The translations under genes and the position numbers were made by a program. From positions 9,277,331 to 9,341,330 of the forward strand of contig OZ024759.1 of assembly GCA_964016885.1 (NCBI GenBank): a DNA stretch of 64,000 nucleotides, in the 5' to 3' direction. Source of the stretch: Eledone cirrhosa (lineage: Eukaryota; Mollusca; Cephalopoda; Octopoda; Eledonidae). The number at the start of each line of letters is the position of its first letter. Position 1 is the stretch's first letter. Below the pieces are notes generated by a model. The model was not told the DNA's origin. It was given only the letters and a program-made list of their open reading frames with translations, and searched no databases. Shown piece by piece: positions 43,313-55,819 of the stretch.

Positions 43313-43545
43313 CCCCCCCTACCCTATATCTACCTCTCCTATCCCCATGCACCTCCACCACCTCAGTCCACACTGTAAATATGGCTGGTGTTAGGGAGGA
43401 CATCCAGGCCGTAGAAACAATGCCAAAATCAGTTCTGCATGAGCAAGACATAGTCATCTGGTTTTGCTTGTATCACAACAGGAAAACTCGTCTAACCCAT
43501 CCTAGCGTGGGAAAGTGGACATTAAATGGTGATGATGATGTAATG
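43313..43545 (+). mobile_element. LINE 3' tail fragment
   Basis: CAGTCCACACTGTAAATATG, GGAGGACATCCAGGCCGTAG, GTCTAACCCATCCTAGCGTG and GACATTAAATGGTGATGATG. It is preceded by a short C-rich unique stretch at the edge of the 25-bp array. Confidence 0.75.
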
Positions 43546-43763
43546 ATGACTCTTATATGAAATTATATTGAAAGATTTTAATTTAAATAGGAGCCCGTTA
43601 AAATGGATGATTTTGTTTCATAAGACCAGAGCTGGTTTTCTATGAAAAGGGTTTTAATATGTAACAGCCTGTATTGTATGAAACAACAGCAAATTCCTTA
43701 AACAGCCATGGCTGCATGTTCACAGTAGAAATGTTGAGAGAAAAGGAGACATATTCCACTTAC
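43546..43763. other. Unique intron
   Basis: AT-rich sequence up to the donor GTAAGT at 43763-43758. Nothing recognised. Confidence 0.6.
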
Positions 43764-43901
43764 CTTGACAAAATCATCAGGCCAGCTGTCATCCTCGTTG
43801 TAAGCTGCCATTAAAATATTACACGCCAAGACTGAAACAAGTGGGTTGCCTTTTGCTTTGAAATTTATTGACACATCCCGTTTCAACAGACTGCAGAAGG
43901 C
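43764..43901 (-). CDS. INTS1: INTS1 coding exon (46 codons)
   Basis: Acceptor ATATATTTATTTAG (AG at 43903-43902) and donor GTAAGT bound 138 nt, phase 0 at both ends. Encodes AFCSLLKRDVSINFKAKGNP, LVSVLACNILMAAYNEDDSW and PDDFVK. The SINFKAKGN-LVSVLACN-LMAAY block is among the most conserved in INTS1. Confidence 0.97.
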
Positions 43902-43977
43902 CTAAATAAATATATAAGGATATATAGACAGAGTCAAACATTAACTGAATCAGCACTCAATACATGTGAGCATGGTA

Positions 43978-46900
43978 TTAAAATTTATTTTTTGTGTGTA
44001 TATATTCTTTCATCCTTCCTCAACAAATGCCCCAACCATCACAGGCTCTACTCCGCTCACCCAGCCACTTTCACCTACAACACATGACTTAACCATCTCA
44101 TTCCATTTCTCTTCACAACATTCATCACAGGCTCTACTCCTCTCACCCAGTCACTTTCATCTACAACACATGACTTAACCATCTCATTCCATTTCTCTTC
44201 ACAACATCCATCACAGGCTCTACTCCGCTCACCCAGCCACTTTCACCTACAACACATGACTTAACCATCTCATTCCATTTCTCTTCACAACATTCATCAC
44301 AGGCTCTACTCCTCTCACCCAGTCACTTTCATCTACAACACATGACTTAACCATCTCATTCCATTTCTCTTCACAACATTCATCACAGGCTCTACACCGC
44401 TCACCCAGCCACTTTCACCTACAACACATGACTTAACCATCTCATTCCATTTCTCTTCACAACAACCATCACAGGCTCTACTCCGCTCACCCAGTCACTT
44501 TCATCTACAACACATGACTTAACCATCTCATTCCATTTCTCTTCACAACAACCATCACAGGCTCTACTCCGCTCCCCCAGTCACTTTCACCTACAACACA
44601 TGACTTAACCATCTCATTCCATTTCTCTTCACAACATTCACCACAGGCTCTACTCCGCTCCCCCAGTCACTTTCACCTACAACACATGACTTATCTCATT
44701 CCATTTCTCTTCACAACAACCATCACAGGCTCTACTCCGCTCACCCAGTCACTTTCACCTACAACACATGACTTAACCATCTCATTCCATTTCTCTTCAC
44801 AACATTCACCACAGGCTCTACTCCGCTCCCCCAGTCACTTTCACCTACAACACATGACTTATCTCATTCCATTTCTCTTCACAACAACCATCACAGGCTC
44901 TACTCCGCTCACCCAGTCACTTTCACCTACAACACATGACTTAACCATCTCATTCATTCCATTTCTCTTCACAACAACCATCACAGGCTCTACTCCGCTC
45001 AACCAGTCACTTTCATCTACAACACATGACTTAACCATCTCATTCCATTTCTCTTCACAACATTCATCACAGGCTCTACTCCTCTCACCCAGTCACTTTC
45101 ATCTACAACACATGACTTATCCATCTCATTCCATTTCTCTTCACAACATCCATCACAGGCTCTACTCCTCTCACCCAGTCACTTTCACCTACAACACATG
45201 ACTTAACCATCTCATTCCATTTCTCTTCACAACATCCATCACAGGCTCTACTCCGCTCACCCAGCCACTTTCACCTACAACACATGACTTAACCATCTCA
45301 TTCTATTTCTCTTCACAACATCCATCACAGGCTCTACTCCTCTCACCCAGTCACTTTCACCTACAACACATGACTTAACCATCTCATTCTATTTCCCTTC
45401 ACAACATTCATCACAGGCTCTACTCCTCTCACCCAGTCACTTTCACCTACAACACATGACTTAACCATCTCATTCTATTTCTCTTCACAACAACCATCAC
45501 AGGCTCTAGTCCGCTCCCCCAGTCACTTTCACCTACAACACATGACTTAACCATCTCATTCTATTTCTCTTCACAACATCCATCACAGGCTCTACTCCTC
45601 TCACCCAGTCACTTTCACCTACAACACATGACTTAACCATCTCATTCCATTTCCCTTCACAACATTCATCACAGGCTCTACTCCTCTCACCCAGTCACTT
45701 TCACCTACAACACATGACTTAACCATCTCATTCCATTTCTCTTCACAACATCCATCACAGGCTCTACTCCGCTCACCCAGCCACTTTCACCTACAACACA
45801 TGACTTAACCATCTCATTCTATTTCCCTTCACAACATTCATCACAGGCTCTACTCCTCTCACCCAGTCACTTTCACCTACAACACATGACTTAACCATCT
45901 CATTCTATTTCTCTTCACAACAACCATCACAGGCTCTAGTCCGCTCCCCCAGTCACTTTCACCTACAACACATGACTTAACCATCTCATTCTATTTCTCT
46001 TCACAACATCCATCACAGGCTCTACTCCTCTCACCCAGTCACTTTCACCTACAACACATGACTTAACCATCTCATTCCATTTCCCTTCACAACATTCATC
46101 ACAGGCTCTACTCCTCTCACCCAGTCACTTTCACCTACAACACATGACTTAACCATCTCATTCTATTTCTCTTCACAACAACCATCACAGGCTCTAGTCC
46201 GCTCCCCCAGTCACTTTCACCTACAACACATGACTTAACCATCTCATTCTATTTCTCTTCACAACATCCATCACAGGCTCTACTCCTCTCACCCAGTCAC
46301 TTTCACCTACAACACATGACTTAACCATCTCATTCCATTTCCCTTCACAACATTCATCACAGGCTCTACTCCTCTCACCCAGTCACTTTCACCTACAACA
46401 CATGACTTAACCATCTCATTCTATTTCTCTTCACAACAACCATCACAGGCTCTAGTCCGCTCCCCCAGTCACTTTCACCTACAACACATGACTTAACCAT
46501 CTCATTCTATTTCTCTTCACAACATCCATCACAGGCTCTACTCCTCTCACCCAGTCACTTTCACCTACAACACATGACTTAACCATCTCATTCTATTTCC
46601 CTTCACAACATTCATCACAGGCTCTACTCCTCTCACCCAGTCACTTTCACCTACAACACATGACTTAACCATCTCATTCTATTTCTCTTCACAACAACCA
46701 TCACAGGCTCTAGTCCGCTCCCCCAGTCACTTTCACCTACAACACATGACTTAACCATCTCATTCTATTTCTCTTCACAACATCCATCACAGGCTCTACT
46801 CCTCTCACCCAGTCACTTTCATCTACAACACATGACTTAACCATCTCATTCCATTTCTCTTCACAACATTCATCACAGGCTCTACTCCGCTCCCCCAGTC

Positions 46901-49128
46901 ACTTTCATCTACAATACATGACTTAACCATCTCATTCCATTTCTCTTCACAACATTCATCACAGGCTCTACTCCGCTCCCCCAGTCACTTTCATCTACAA
47001 TACATGACTTAACCATCTCATTCTATTTCTCTTCACAACATCCATCACAGGCTCTACTCCTCTCACCCAGTCACTTTCATCTACAACACATGACTTAACC
47101 ATCTCATTCCATTTCTCTTCACAACATTCATCACAGGCTCTACTCCGCTCCCCCAGTCACTTTCATCTACAACACATGACTTAACCATCTCATTCCATTT
47201 CTCTTCACAACATTCATCACAGGCTCTACTCCGCTCCCCCAGTCACTTTCATCTACAATACATGACTTAACCATCTCATTCCATTTCTCTTCACAACAAC
47301 CATCACAGGCTCTACTCCGCTCACCCAGTCATTTTAACTACAACACATGACTTAACCATCTCATTCCATTTCTCTTCACAACATTCATCACAGGCTCTAC
47401 TCCTCTCCCCCAGTCACTTTCACCTACAACACATGACTTAACCATCTCATTCCATTTCTCTTCACAACATTCATCACAGGCTCTACTCCTCTCCCCCAGT
47501 CACTTTCACCTACAACACATGACTTAACCATCTCATTCCATTTCTCTTCACAACAACCATCACAGGCTCTACTCCTCTCACCCAGTCACTTTCATCTACA
47601 ACACATGACTTAACCATCTCATTCCATTTCTCTTCACAACATTCATCACAGGCTCTACTCCTCTCACCCAGTCACTTTCACCTACAACACATGACTTAAC
47701 CATCTCATTCCATTTCTCTTCACAACATCCATCACAGGCTCTACTCCGCTCACCCAGTCACTTTCATCTACAACACATGACTTAACCATCTCATTCCATT
47801 TCTCTTCACAACAACCATCACAGGCTCTACTCCGCTCACCCAGTCATTTTAACTACAACACATGACTTAACCATCTCATTCCATTTCTCTTCACAACATT
47901 CATCACAGGCTCTACTCCTCTCCCCCAGTCACTTTCACCTACAACACATGACTTAACCATCTCATTCCATTTCTCTTCACAACATTCATCACAGGCTCTA
48001 CTCCTCTCCCCCAGTCACTTTCACCTACAACACATGACTTAACCATCTCATTCCATTTCTCTTCACAACAACCATCACAGGCTCTACTCCTCTCACCCAG
48101 TCACTTTCATCTACAACACATGACTTAACCATCTCATTCCATTTCTCTTCACAACATTCATCACAGGCTCTACTCCTCTCACCCAGTCACTTTCACCTAC
48201 AACACATGACTTAACCATCTCATTCCATTTCTCTTCACAACATCCATCACAGGCTCTACTCCGCTCACCCAGTCACTTTCATCTACAACACATGACTTAA
48301 CCATCTCATTCCATTTCTCTTCACAACAACCATCACAGGCTCTACTCCGCTCACCCAGTTACTTTCATCTACAACACATGACTTAACCATCTCATTCCAT
48401 TTCTCTTCACAACAACCATCACAGGCTCTACTCCGCTCACCCAGTCACTTTCACCTACAACACATGACTTAACCATCTCATTCCATTTCTCTTCACAACA
48501 ACCATCACAGGCTCTACTCCTCTCACCCAGTCACTTTCATCTACAACACATGACTTAACCATCTCATTCCATTTCTCTTCACAACAACCATCACAGGCTC
48601 TACTCCGCTCACCCAGTCACTTTCACCTACAACACATGACTTAACCATCTCATTCCATTTCTCTTCACAACATTCATCACAGGCTCTACTCCTCTCACCC
48701 AGTCACTTTCAACTACAACACATGACTTAACCATCTCATTCCATTTCTCTTCACAACATTCATCACAGGCTCTACTCCGCTCCCCCAGTCACTTTCATCT
48801 ACAACACATGACTTAACCATCTCATTCCATTTCTCTTCACAACATTCATCACAGGCTCTACTCCGCTCCCCCAGTCACTTTCATCTACAACACATGACTT
48901 AACCATCTCATTCCATTTCTCTTCACAACATTCATCACAGGCTCTACTCCGCTCCCCCAGTCACTTTCACCTACAACACATGACTTAACCATCTCATTCC
49001 ATTTCCCTTCACAACATTCATCACTGGCTCTACTCCGCTCCCCCAGTCACTTTCACCTACAACACATGACTTAACCATCTCATTCCATTTCTCTTCACAA
49101 CATTCATCACTGGCTCTATTCCCACCAT
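43978..49128. repeat. 86-bp satellite with 258-bp higher-order repeat
   Basis: About 60 copies of an 86-bp unit containing ACAACACATGACTTAACCAT, CTCATTCCATTTCTCTTCAC and AGGCTCTACTCCGCTCACCC. The rare word CTAGTCC occurs at 45506, 45936, 46194, 46452 and 46710. The spacings are 430 then 258, 258 and 258 bp, which are 5x86 and 3x86. So three-unit higher-order repeats are present. A second duplicated block lies around 47300-48300. Confidence 0.95.
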
Positions 49129-49270
49129 TTTCGGCAATTCATTGTTTGTCCACCCCTCTCTCTCTCTGCCCCAGCATGGCCACAATCTCATTGGTTGGAA
49201 CAGATAAAAGAGTAAATGAGAAAACAAACAAACAAAAAAGCCAGGTAAATCCTGTTAAGAGTTAACCTAC
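49129..49270. other. Unique intron
   Basis: Short CT run, A-rich stretch and the donor GTAGGT (49270-49265). Confidence 0.6.
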
Positions 49271-49464
49271 CTCAGTTACGAGTTCACTGAGAAAGATTCT
49301 GGGTTTAGCTCTGACCAGGTATAGTAGACTGAGGTAGAAGCAGGGGTCTGGTTTGGATCGGTTGGCCCGCAGTGACTTCACTGCCCCACACAGCAGGCCA
49401 TATACCCTCTCCATGTCATCATCAAAGGCATCAAGAACTTCACTCAGGAAATCAGCAGCATCAA
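49271..49464 (-). CDS. INTS1: INTS1 coding exon
   Basis: Acceptor CTTATGTTTCAG (AG at 49466-49465) and donor GTAGGT bound 194 nt encoding (V)DAADFLSEVLDAFDDDMERV, YGLLCGAVKSLRANRSKPDP and CFYLSLLYLVRAKPRIFLSE then LVTE. The LCGAVK-L---R-KPD--YLSL-YL block identifies INTS1. Confidence 0.95.
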
Positions 49465-49485
49465 CTGAAACATAAGATTAAATAG

Positions 49486-52475
49486 AAAATAATTGTTTCT
49501 ACTTTTGGCACAAGGCCAGCAATTACCCCAGTACATTACTGGTACTTTATTTTATATAATATAAGTGTTTCTACTTTAGGCACAAGGCCAGCAATTATCC
49601 CAGTACATTACTGGTACTTTATTTTATATAATATAAGTGTTTCTACTTTTGGCACAAGGCCAGCAATTACTCCAGTACATTACTGGTACTTTATTTTATA
49701 TAATATAAGTGTTTCTACTTTAGGCACAAGGCCAGCAATTATCCTAGTACATTACTGGTACTTTATTTTATATAATATAAGTGTTTCTACTTTAGGCACA
49801 AGGCCAGCAATTATCCCAGTACATTACTGGTACTTTATTTTATATAATATAAGTGTTTCTACTTTTGGCACAAGGCCAGCAATTATCCCAGTACATTACT
49901 GGTACTTTATTTTATATAATATAAGTGTTTCTACTTTTGGCACAAGGCCAGCAATTACTACAGTACATTACTGGTACTTTATTTTATATAATATAAGTGT
50001 TTCTACTTTAGGCACAAGGCCAGCAATTATCCTAGTACATTACTGGTACTTTATTTTATATAATATAAGTGTTTCTACTTTAGGCACAAGGCCAGCAATT
50101 ATCCCAGTACATTACTGGTACTTTATTTTATATAATATAAGTGTTTCTACTTTTGGCACAAGGCCAGCAATTACTCCAGTACATTACTGGTACTTTATTT
50201 TATATAATATAAGTGTTTCTACTTTTGGCACAAGGCCAGCAATTACCCAGTACATTACTGGTACTTTATTTTATATAATATAAGTGTTTCTACTTTTGGC
50301 ACAAGGCCAGCAATTATCCCAGTACATTACTGGTACTATATTTTATATAATATAAGTGTTTCTACTTTTGGCACAAGGCCAGCAATTATCCAAGTACATT
50401 ACTGGTACTTTATTTTATATAATACTAGCAGTAAAGCCCGGCGTTGCTCGGGGTCGCTCAGTAGCTGTGTTAAAGTTACAATGTTAAGTTTCTTTCTTGG
50501 CTTAAAAACTGTAGTGTCTACTGTGCAGACTTGCATGTGGTGTTTTTGATTAATATTCCCTCAACCAACAATATTCCTTATGAAGTTAAGAAAACATAAC
50601 GATAACCCGAATGTTATAACAAAAGAGGATGCTGGGGATAAAAACTGCACTGGTTATTTATTAACAAAGATCGAAAATGTAAACACTGCAACGCAGAGAA
50701 AAACATTAGCGTAACCAAATTATCAGTTATGTCTGTCTGCACGCCTATATCACCTCTCTGCACGACTGTCTGTCTGCACGCCTGAAATATTTGCTTGTTT
50801 TACGTAGTCTTTAAATAGACTTGTTTTCAAGTAAAAATATTGTTTTAAAATGCTTTTAAATGGAAATGAAGCAAAACGGAAGCTTAGTGTTCGAACTGAT
50901 GAATTTTGCAGCAATGTCATTTTAAACGCTGAGAAAGCCAGCGTAATTTTTTACGTAAGACGCTCAATGTAAACAGAACAAAGGGAAATAACTGATAACT
51001 TACGCTCAAAAATCGATACATTATATTCGATTTCGTCACATAGGGTGGGTCAATTTGAAATTTTTTTTTTTCCGATGTCTTCGCTAGGGCTCAATGTACA
51101 AGTATAGCAATTTCGGTGCAATTCCGTGAGAGATTCTAAGAGGAGATGTGTGCCAAAAATCGATAGACAGACAGACAACCACAGTTTTATATATATATAT
51201 ATATATAGATAAGTGTTTCTACTTTAGGCACAAGGCCAGCAATTATCCCAGTACATTACTGATACTTTATTTTATATAATATAAGTGTTTCTACTTTTGG
51301 CACAAGGCCAGCAATTACCCCAGTACATTACTGGTACTTTATTTTATATAATATAAGTGTTTCGACTTTAGGCACAAGGCCAGCAATTATCCTAGTACAT
51401 TACTGGTACTTTATTTTATATAATATAAGTGTTTCTACTTTTGGCACAAGGCCAGCAATTATCCTAGTACATTACTGGTACTTTATTTTATATAATATAA
51501 GTGTTTCTACTTTAGGCACAAGGCCAGCAATTATCCTAGTACATTACTGGTACTTTATTTTATATAATATAAGTGTTTCGACTTTAGGCACAAGGCCAGC
51601 AATTATCCTAGTACATTACTGGTACTTTATTTTATATAATATAAGTGTTTCTACTTTTGGCACAAGGCCAGCAATTATCCTAGTACATTACTGGTACTTT
51701 ATTTTATATAATATAAGTGTTTCTACTTTTGGCACAAGGCCAGCAATTATCCTAGTACATTACTGGTACTTTATTTTATATAATATAAGTGTTTCGACTT
51801 TAGGCACAAGGCCAGCAATTATCCTAGTACATTACTGGTACTTTATTTTATATAATATAAGTGTTTCTACTTTTGGCACAAGGCCAGCAATTATCCTAGT
51901 ACATTACTGGTACTTTATTTTATATAATATAAGTGTTTCTACTTTAGGCACAAGGCCAGCAATTACCCAGTGCATTACTGGTACTTTATTTTATATAATA
52001 TAATTGTTTCTACTTTTGGCACAAGGCCAGCAATTACCCAGTACATTACTCGTACTTTATTTTATATAATATAAGTGTTTCTACTTTTGGCACAAGGCCA
52101 GCAATTACTCCAGTACATTACTGGTACTTTATTTTATATAATATAAGTGTTTCTACTTTTGGCACAAGGCCAGCAATTATCCCAGTACATTACTGGTACT
52201 TTATTTTATATAATATAAGTGTTTCTACTTTTGGCACAAGGCCAGCAATTATCCCAGTACATTACTGGTACTTTATTTTATATAATATAAGTGTTTCTAC
52301 TTTTGGCACAAGGCCAGCAATTATCCCAGTACATTACTGGTACTTTATTTTATCGACCTCGTAAGGATGAAAGGCAAAGTTAACCTCGGCGTGATTTGAA
52401 CTCAGATCATACAGGGAGGTAACTCTATGCTTCGAAGCATGGCGTCCGACCCTCTACCGATACTGCCAATCCACC
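49486..52475 (-). repeat. 72-bp satellite made from a SINE body
   Basis: About 30 copies of a 72-bp unit equal to the 3' part of SINE family A (minus: AAAGTACCAGTAATGTACTG, GCTGGCCTTGTGCC, AAAAGTAGAAACACTTAT) plus an AT linker ATTATATAAAAT. The rightmost unit continues into a complete SINE with head GGCAGTATCGGTAGAGGGTC at 52475-52430. The array therefore grew from one SINE insertion by amplification of its tail half. A separate element (50425-51213) interrupts it. Confidence 0.95.
50425..51213 (+). mobile_element. Dispersed element inserted in the SINE-derived array
   Basis: Begins ACTAGCAGTAAAGCCCGGCG and TTGCTCGGGGTCGCTCAGTA. Ends AATCGATAGACAGACAGACA, then ACC...TTTTATATATATATATAGAT. The flanking 72-bp units resume exactly on both sides. 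The start/end words match the elements at 24205-24806 and 15121-15300. There is no long open frame. The family is unidentified. Confidence 0.7.
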
Positions 52476-52860
52476 ATCAGCTGTAAGCTATCATCACTAT
52501 CACCTTCATTTTCCTTCTCTCATCGATGTCATCTCTACCATCATTGTCACCACCACCACCACTACCACCATCACTATCACCACCACCACTATCACCACTA
52601 CTATCACCACCACTATCACCACCACCACTAAAAGGATGAAGATGTACATAAAGTTGAAACAAAAAGCTTCAATTTAAATGTGAACAATTTAAAAGAAGAA
52701 AACCAGTGGCTTCAGGGTGGCTCATGACAAATTCATTTATAACCCTTGAAAGCTATAGGTAGTGTCTTTCATTAGAAATATGGTAATGAACAGATCTCTA
52801 CCTTATTACCTCTAACCCTGCAGATTGTTAAGTTTGCAATAAACTATAAGCATGTCAAAC
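52476..52860. repeat. CACCAC/CACTAT minisatellite then unique intron
   Basis: About 52490-52630 is a CACCACTATCAC array. 52636-52860 is unique AT-rich intron. Confidence 0.8.
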
Positions 52861-54950
52861 TTAACCATTTACATTACTCTATATTTACTATTGTATTGTC
52901 ACAGTAAAGGCTTTACCTCACATAATATCTCACATAACATTTACATTACTCTATATTTACTATTGTATTGTCACAGTAAAGGCTTTACCTAACATAATAT
53001 CCCACATAACATTTACATTACTCTATATATACTATTGTATTTTCTCAGTAAAGGCTTTACCTCACATAACATTTACATTACTCTATATATACTATTGTAT
53101 TGTTACAGTAAAGGCTTTACCTCACATAATATCTCACATAACATTTACATTACTCTATATATACTATTGTATTTTCTCAGTAAAGGCTTTACCTTACATA
53201 ATATCTCACATAACATTTACATTACTCTATATATACTATTGTATTTTCACAGTAAAGGCTTTACCTCACATAATATCTCACGTAACATTTATATTACTCT
53301 ATATATACTATTGTATTTTCACAGTAAAGGCTTTACCTCACATAAAATTTACATTACTCTATATATACTATTGTATTGTCACAGTAAAGGCTTTACCTCA
53401 CATATCTCACATAACATTTACATTACTCTATATATACTATTGTATTTTCTCAGTAAAGGCTTTACCTTACATAATATCTCACATAACATTTACATTACTC
53501 TATATATACTATTGTATTTTCACAGTAAAGGCTTTACCTCACATAATATCTCACGTAACATTTATATTACTCTATATATACTATTGTATTTTCACAGTAA
53601 AGGCTTTACCTCACATAAAATTTACATTACTCTATATATACTATTGTATTGTCACAGTAAAGGCTTTACCTCACATATCTCACATAACATTTACATTACT
53701 CTATATATACTATTGTATTTTCTCAGTAAAGGCTTTACCTTACATAATATCTCACATAACATTTACATTACTCTATATATACTATTGTATTTTCACAGTA
53801 AAGGCTTTACCTCACATAATATCTCACGTAACATTTATATTACTCTATATATACTATTGTATTTTCACAGTAAAGGCTTTACCTCACATAACATTTACAT
53901 TACCCTATATATACTATTGTATTGTCACAGTAAAGGCTTTACCTCACATAATATCTCACATAACATTTACATTACTCTATATATACTATTGTATTTTCAC
54001 AGTAAAGGCTTTACCTCACATAATATCTCACGTAACATTTATATTACTCTATATATACTATTGTATTTTCACAGTAAAGGCTTTACCTCACATAACATTT
54101 ACATTACTCTATATATACTATTGTATTGTCACAGTAAAGGCTTTACCTAACATAATATCCCACATAACATTTACATTACTCTATATATACTATTGTATTT
54201 TCACAGTAAAGGCTTTACCTCACATAATATCTCACGTAACATTTATATTACTCTATATATACTATTGTATTTTCACAGTAAAGGCTTTACCTCACATAAC
54301 ATTTACATTACTCTATATATATACTATTGTATTGTCACAGTAAAGGCTTTACCTCACATAATATCTCACATATTTATATTACTCTATATTTACTATTGTA
54401 TTTTCACAGTAAAGGCTTTACCTCACATAACATTTACATTACTCTATATATACTATTGTATTGTCACAGTAAAGGCTTTACCTCACATAATATCTCACAT
54501 AACATTTATATTACTCTATATTTACTATTGTATTTTCACAGTAAAGGCTTTACCTCACATAACATTTACATTACTCTATATATACTATTGTATTGTCACA
54601 GTAAAGGCTTTACCTCACATAATATCTCACATAACATTTACATTACTCTATATATACTATTGTATTTTCACAGTAAAGGCTTTACCTCAATAATATCTCA
54701 CATAACATTTACATTACTCTATATATACTATTGTATTTTCACAGTAAAGGCTTTACCTCACATAATATCTCACATAACATTTACATTACTCTATATATAC
54801 TATTGTATTGTCACAGTAAAAGCTTTACCTTAGATAACATCGAAACTATGAAATTTTGATATTTATGCATGGCCAGTTACAGCTTGTTTGAAGAAGAAGA
54901 GGTGAGAGAATTATGGCCAGATACGGGCGGTTTAAATGCTAAAGGGTTAA
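52861..54950. mobile_element. piggyBac-like MITE expanded to ~2.1 kb by internal 72-bp units
   Basis: TTAA at 52861-52864 and 54947-54950. Right terminus is AAATGCTAAAGGG. About 28 internal units carry ACATTACTCTATATATACTA, TTGTATTTTCACAGTAAAGG and CTTTACCTCACATAATATCT, with alternating 72-bp and ~56-bp versions (with or without ATAATATCTCAC). The alternation has a higher-order rhythm near 53180-53830. The non-repeated arm (54840-54945) is decayed. Confidence 0.85.
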
Positions 54951-55031
54951 AAGAAGAGATTACCTCTCCTTTTCATTCCTTCTAAATATATGTGTGAGAG
55001 ACAGAGCTTTTCATTTATAATATAGATAGAT
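54951..55031. other. Short intron
   Basis: Nothing recognised between the MITE and the SINE. Confidence 0.6.
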
Positions 55032-55781
55032 GGAGGCACATGGCTTAGTGGTTAGAGCATTGGCCTTGCAATCGAAAGGTTGTGTGTTCAATTCTCAGAC
55101 CGGGTGATGTGTTGTTTCCTTGAGCAAGACACTTTATTTCACATTGCTCCAGTTTACTGTGTCCTTGAGCAAGACACTTTATTTCACATTGCTCCAGTCC
55201 ACTGTGTCCTTGAGCAAGACACTTTATTTCACATTGCTCCAGTCCACTGTGTCCTTGAGCAAGACACTTTATTTCACATTGCTCCAGTCCACTGTGTCCT
55301 TGAGCAAGACACTTTATTTCACATTGCTCCAGTCCACTGTGTCCTTGAGCAAGACACTTTATTTCACATTGCTCCAGTCTACTGTGTCCTTGAGCAAGAC
55401 ACTTTATTTCACATTGCTCCAGTCTACTGTGTCCTTCAGCAAGACACTTTATTTCACATTGCTCCAGTCTACTGTGTCCTTCAGCAAGACACTTTATTTC
55501 ACATTGCTCCAGTTTACTGTGTCCTTGAGCAAGACACTTTATTTCACATTGCTCCAGTTTACTCAGCTGTAGAAATGAGATGATAGGGACTGGGGTCCCT
55601 ATCATTCCACTGCAAAGTGGTCGTGGAGGTGCCACGGCAAAAAAAGCACCCAGCACTCACTGTAACTGAGGTTGGTGTTAGGAAGGGCATCCAGCTGTAG
55701 AAATCAAGCCAGAATCAGTCCCCGTCCCACCCTTGCAAGCAGGGAGAAGCGGACGTAAAATGAAATGATGATGATGATGAT
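55032..55781 (+). mobile_element. tRNA-derived SINE (family B) with internal 45-bp array
   Basis: Head TGGCTTAGTGGTTAGAGCAT and B box GTTCAATTCTC, then ten tandem 45-bp copies (about 55110-55560) of TGTCCTTGAGCAAGACACTT and TATTTCACATTGCTCCAGT. Normal copies have this segment once. The remainder (GAGGTGCCACGGC, GGAAGGGCATCCAGCTGTAG, CACCCTTGCAAGCAGGGAGA, ATGATGATGATGATG) is intact. Open frames on both strands here come from the 45-bp (15-codon) periodicity. Confidence 0.92.
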
Positions 55782-55819
55782 AGATGTAGGAATGAAGACA
55801 ATGTAATAGAGACACAAAC

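Noticed and set aside
34457..43378. Open frame of 2,973 codons, Pro/Thr/His/Tyr-rich with a 25-residue repeat
   Set aside because: It is the 25-bp satellite read in frame. The other plus frames are also open for long stretches and give the same peptide phrase. It is antisense inside an INTS1 intron and has no non-repeat domain.
53035..54833. Open frames with YITLYILLYFHSKGFTSHN repeats (also at 559-1388 and 27138-27410)
   Set aside because: These come from the 72-bp internal units of the TTAA MITE family. 72 is a multiple of 3, so frames persist.
55080..55656. Overlapping 150-200-codon frames on both strands with LEQDTLFHIAPV-like repeats
   Set aside because: These are 45-bp duplications within a SINE, open on both strands because 45 is a multiple of 3.
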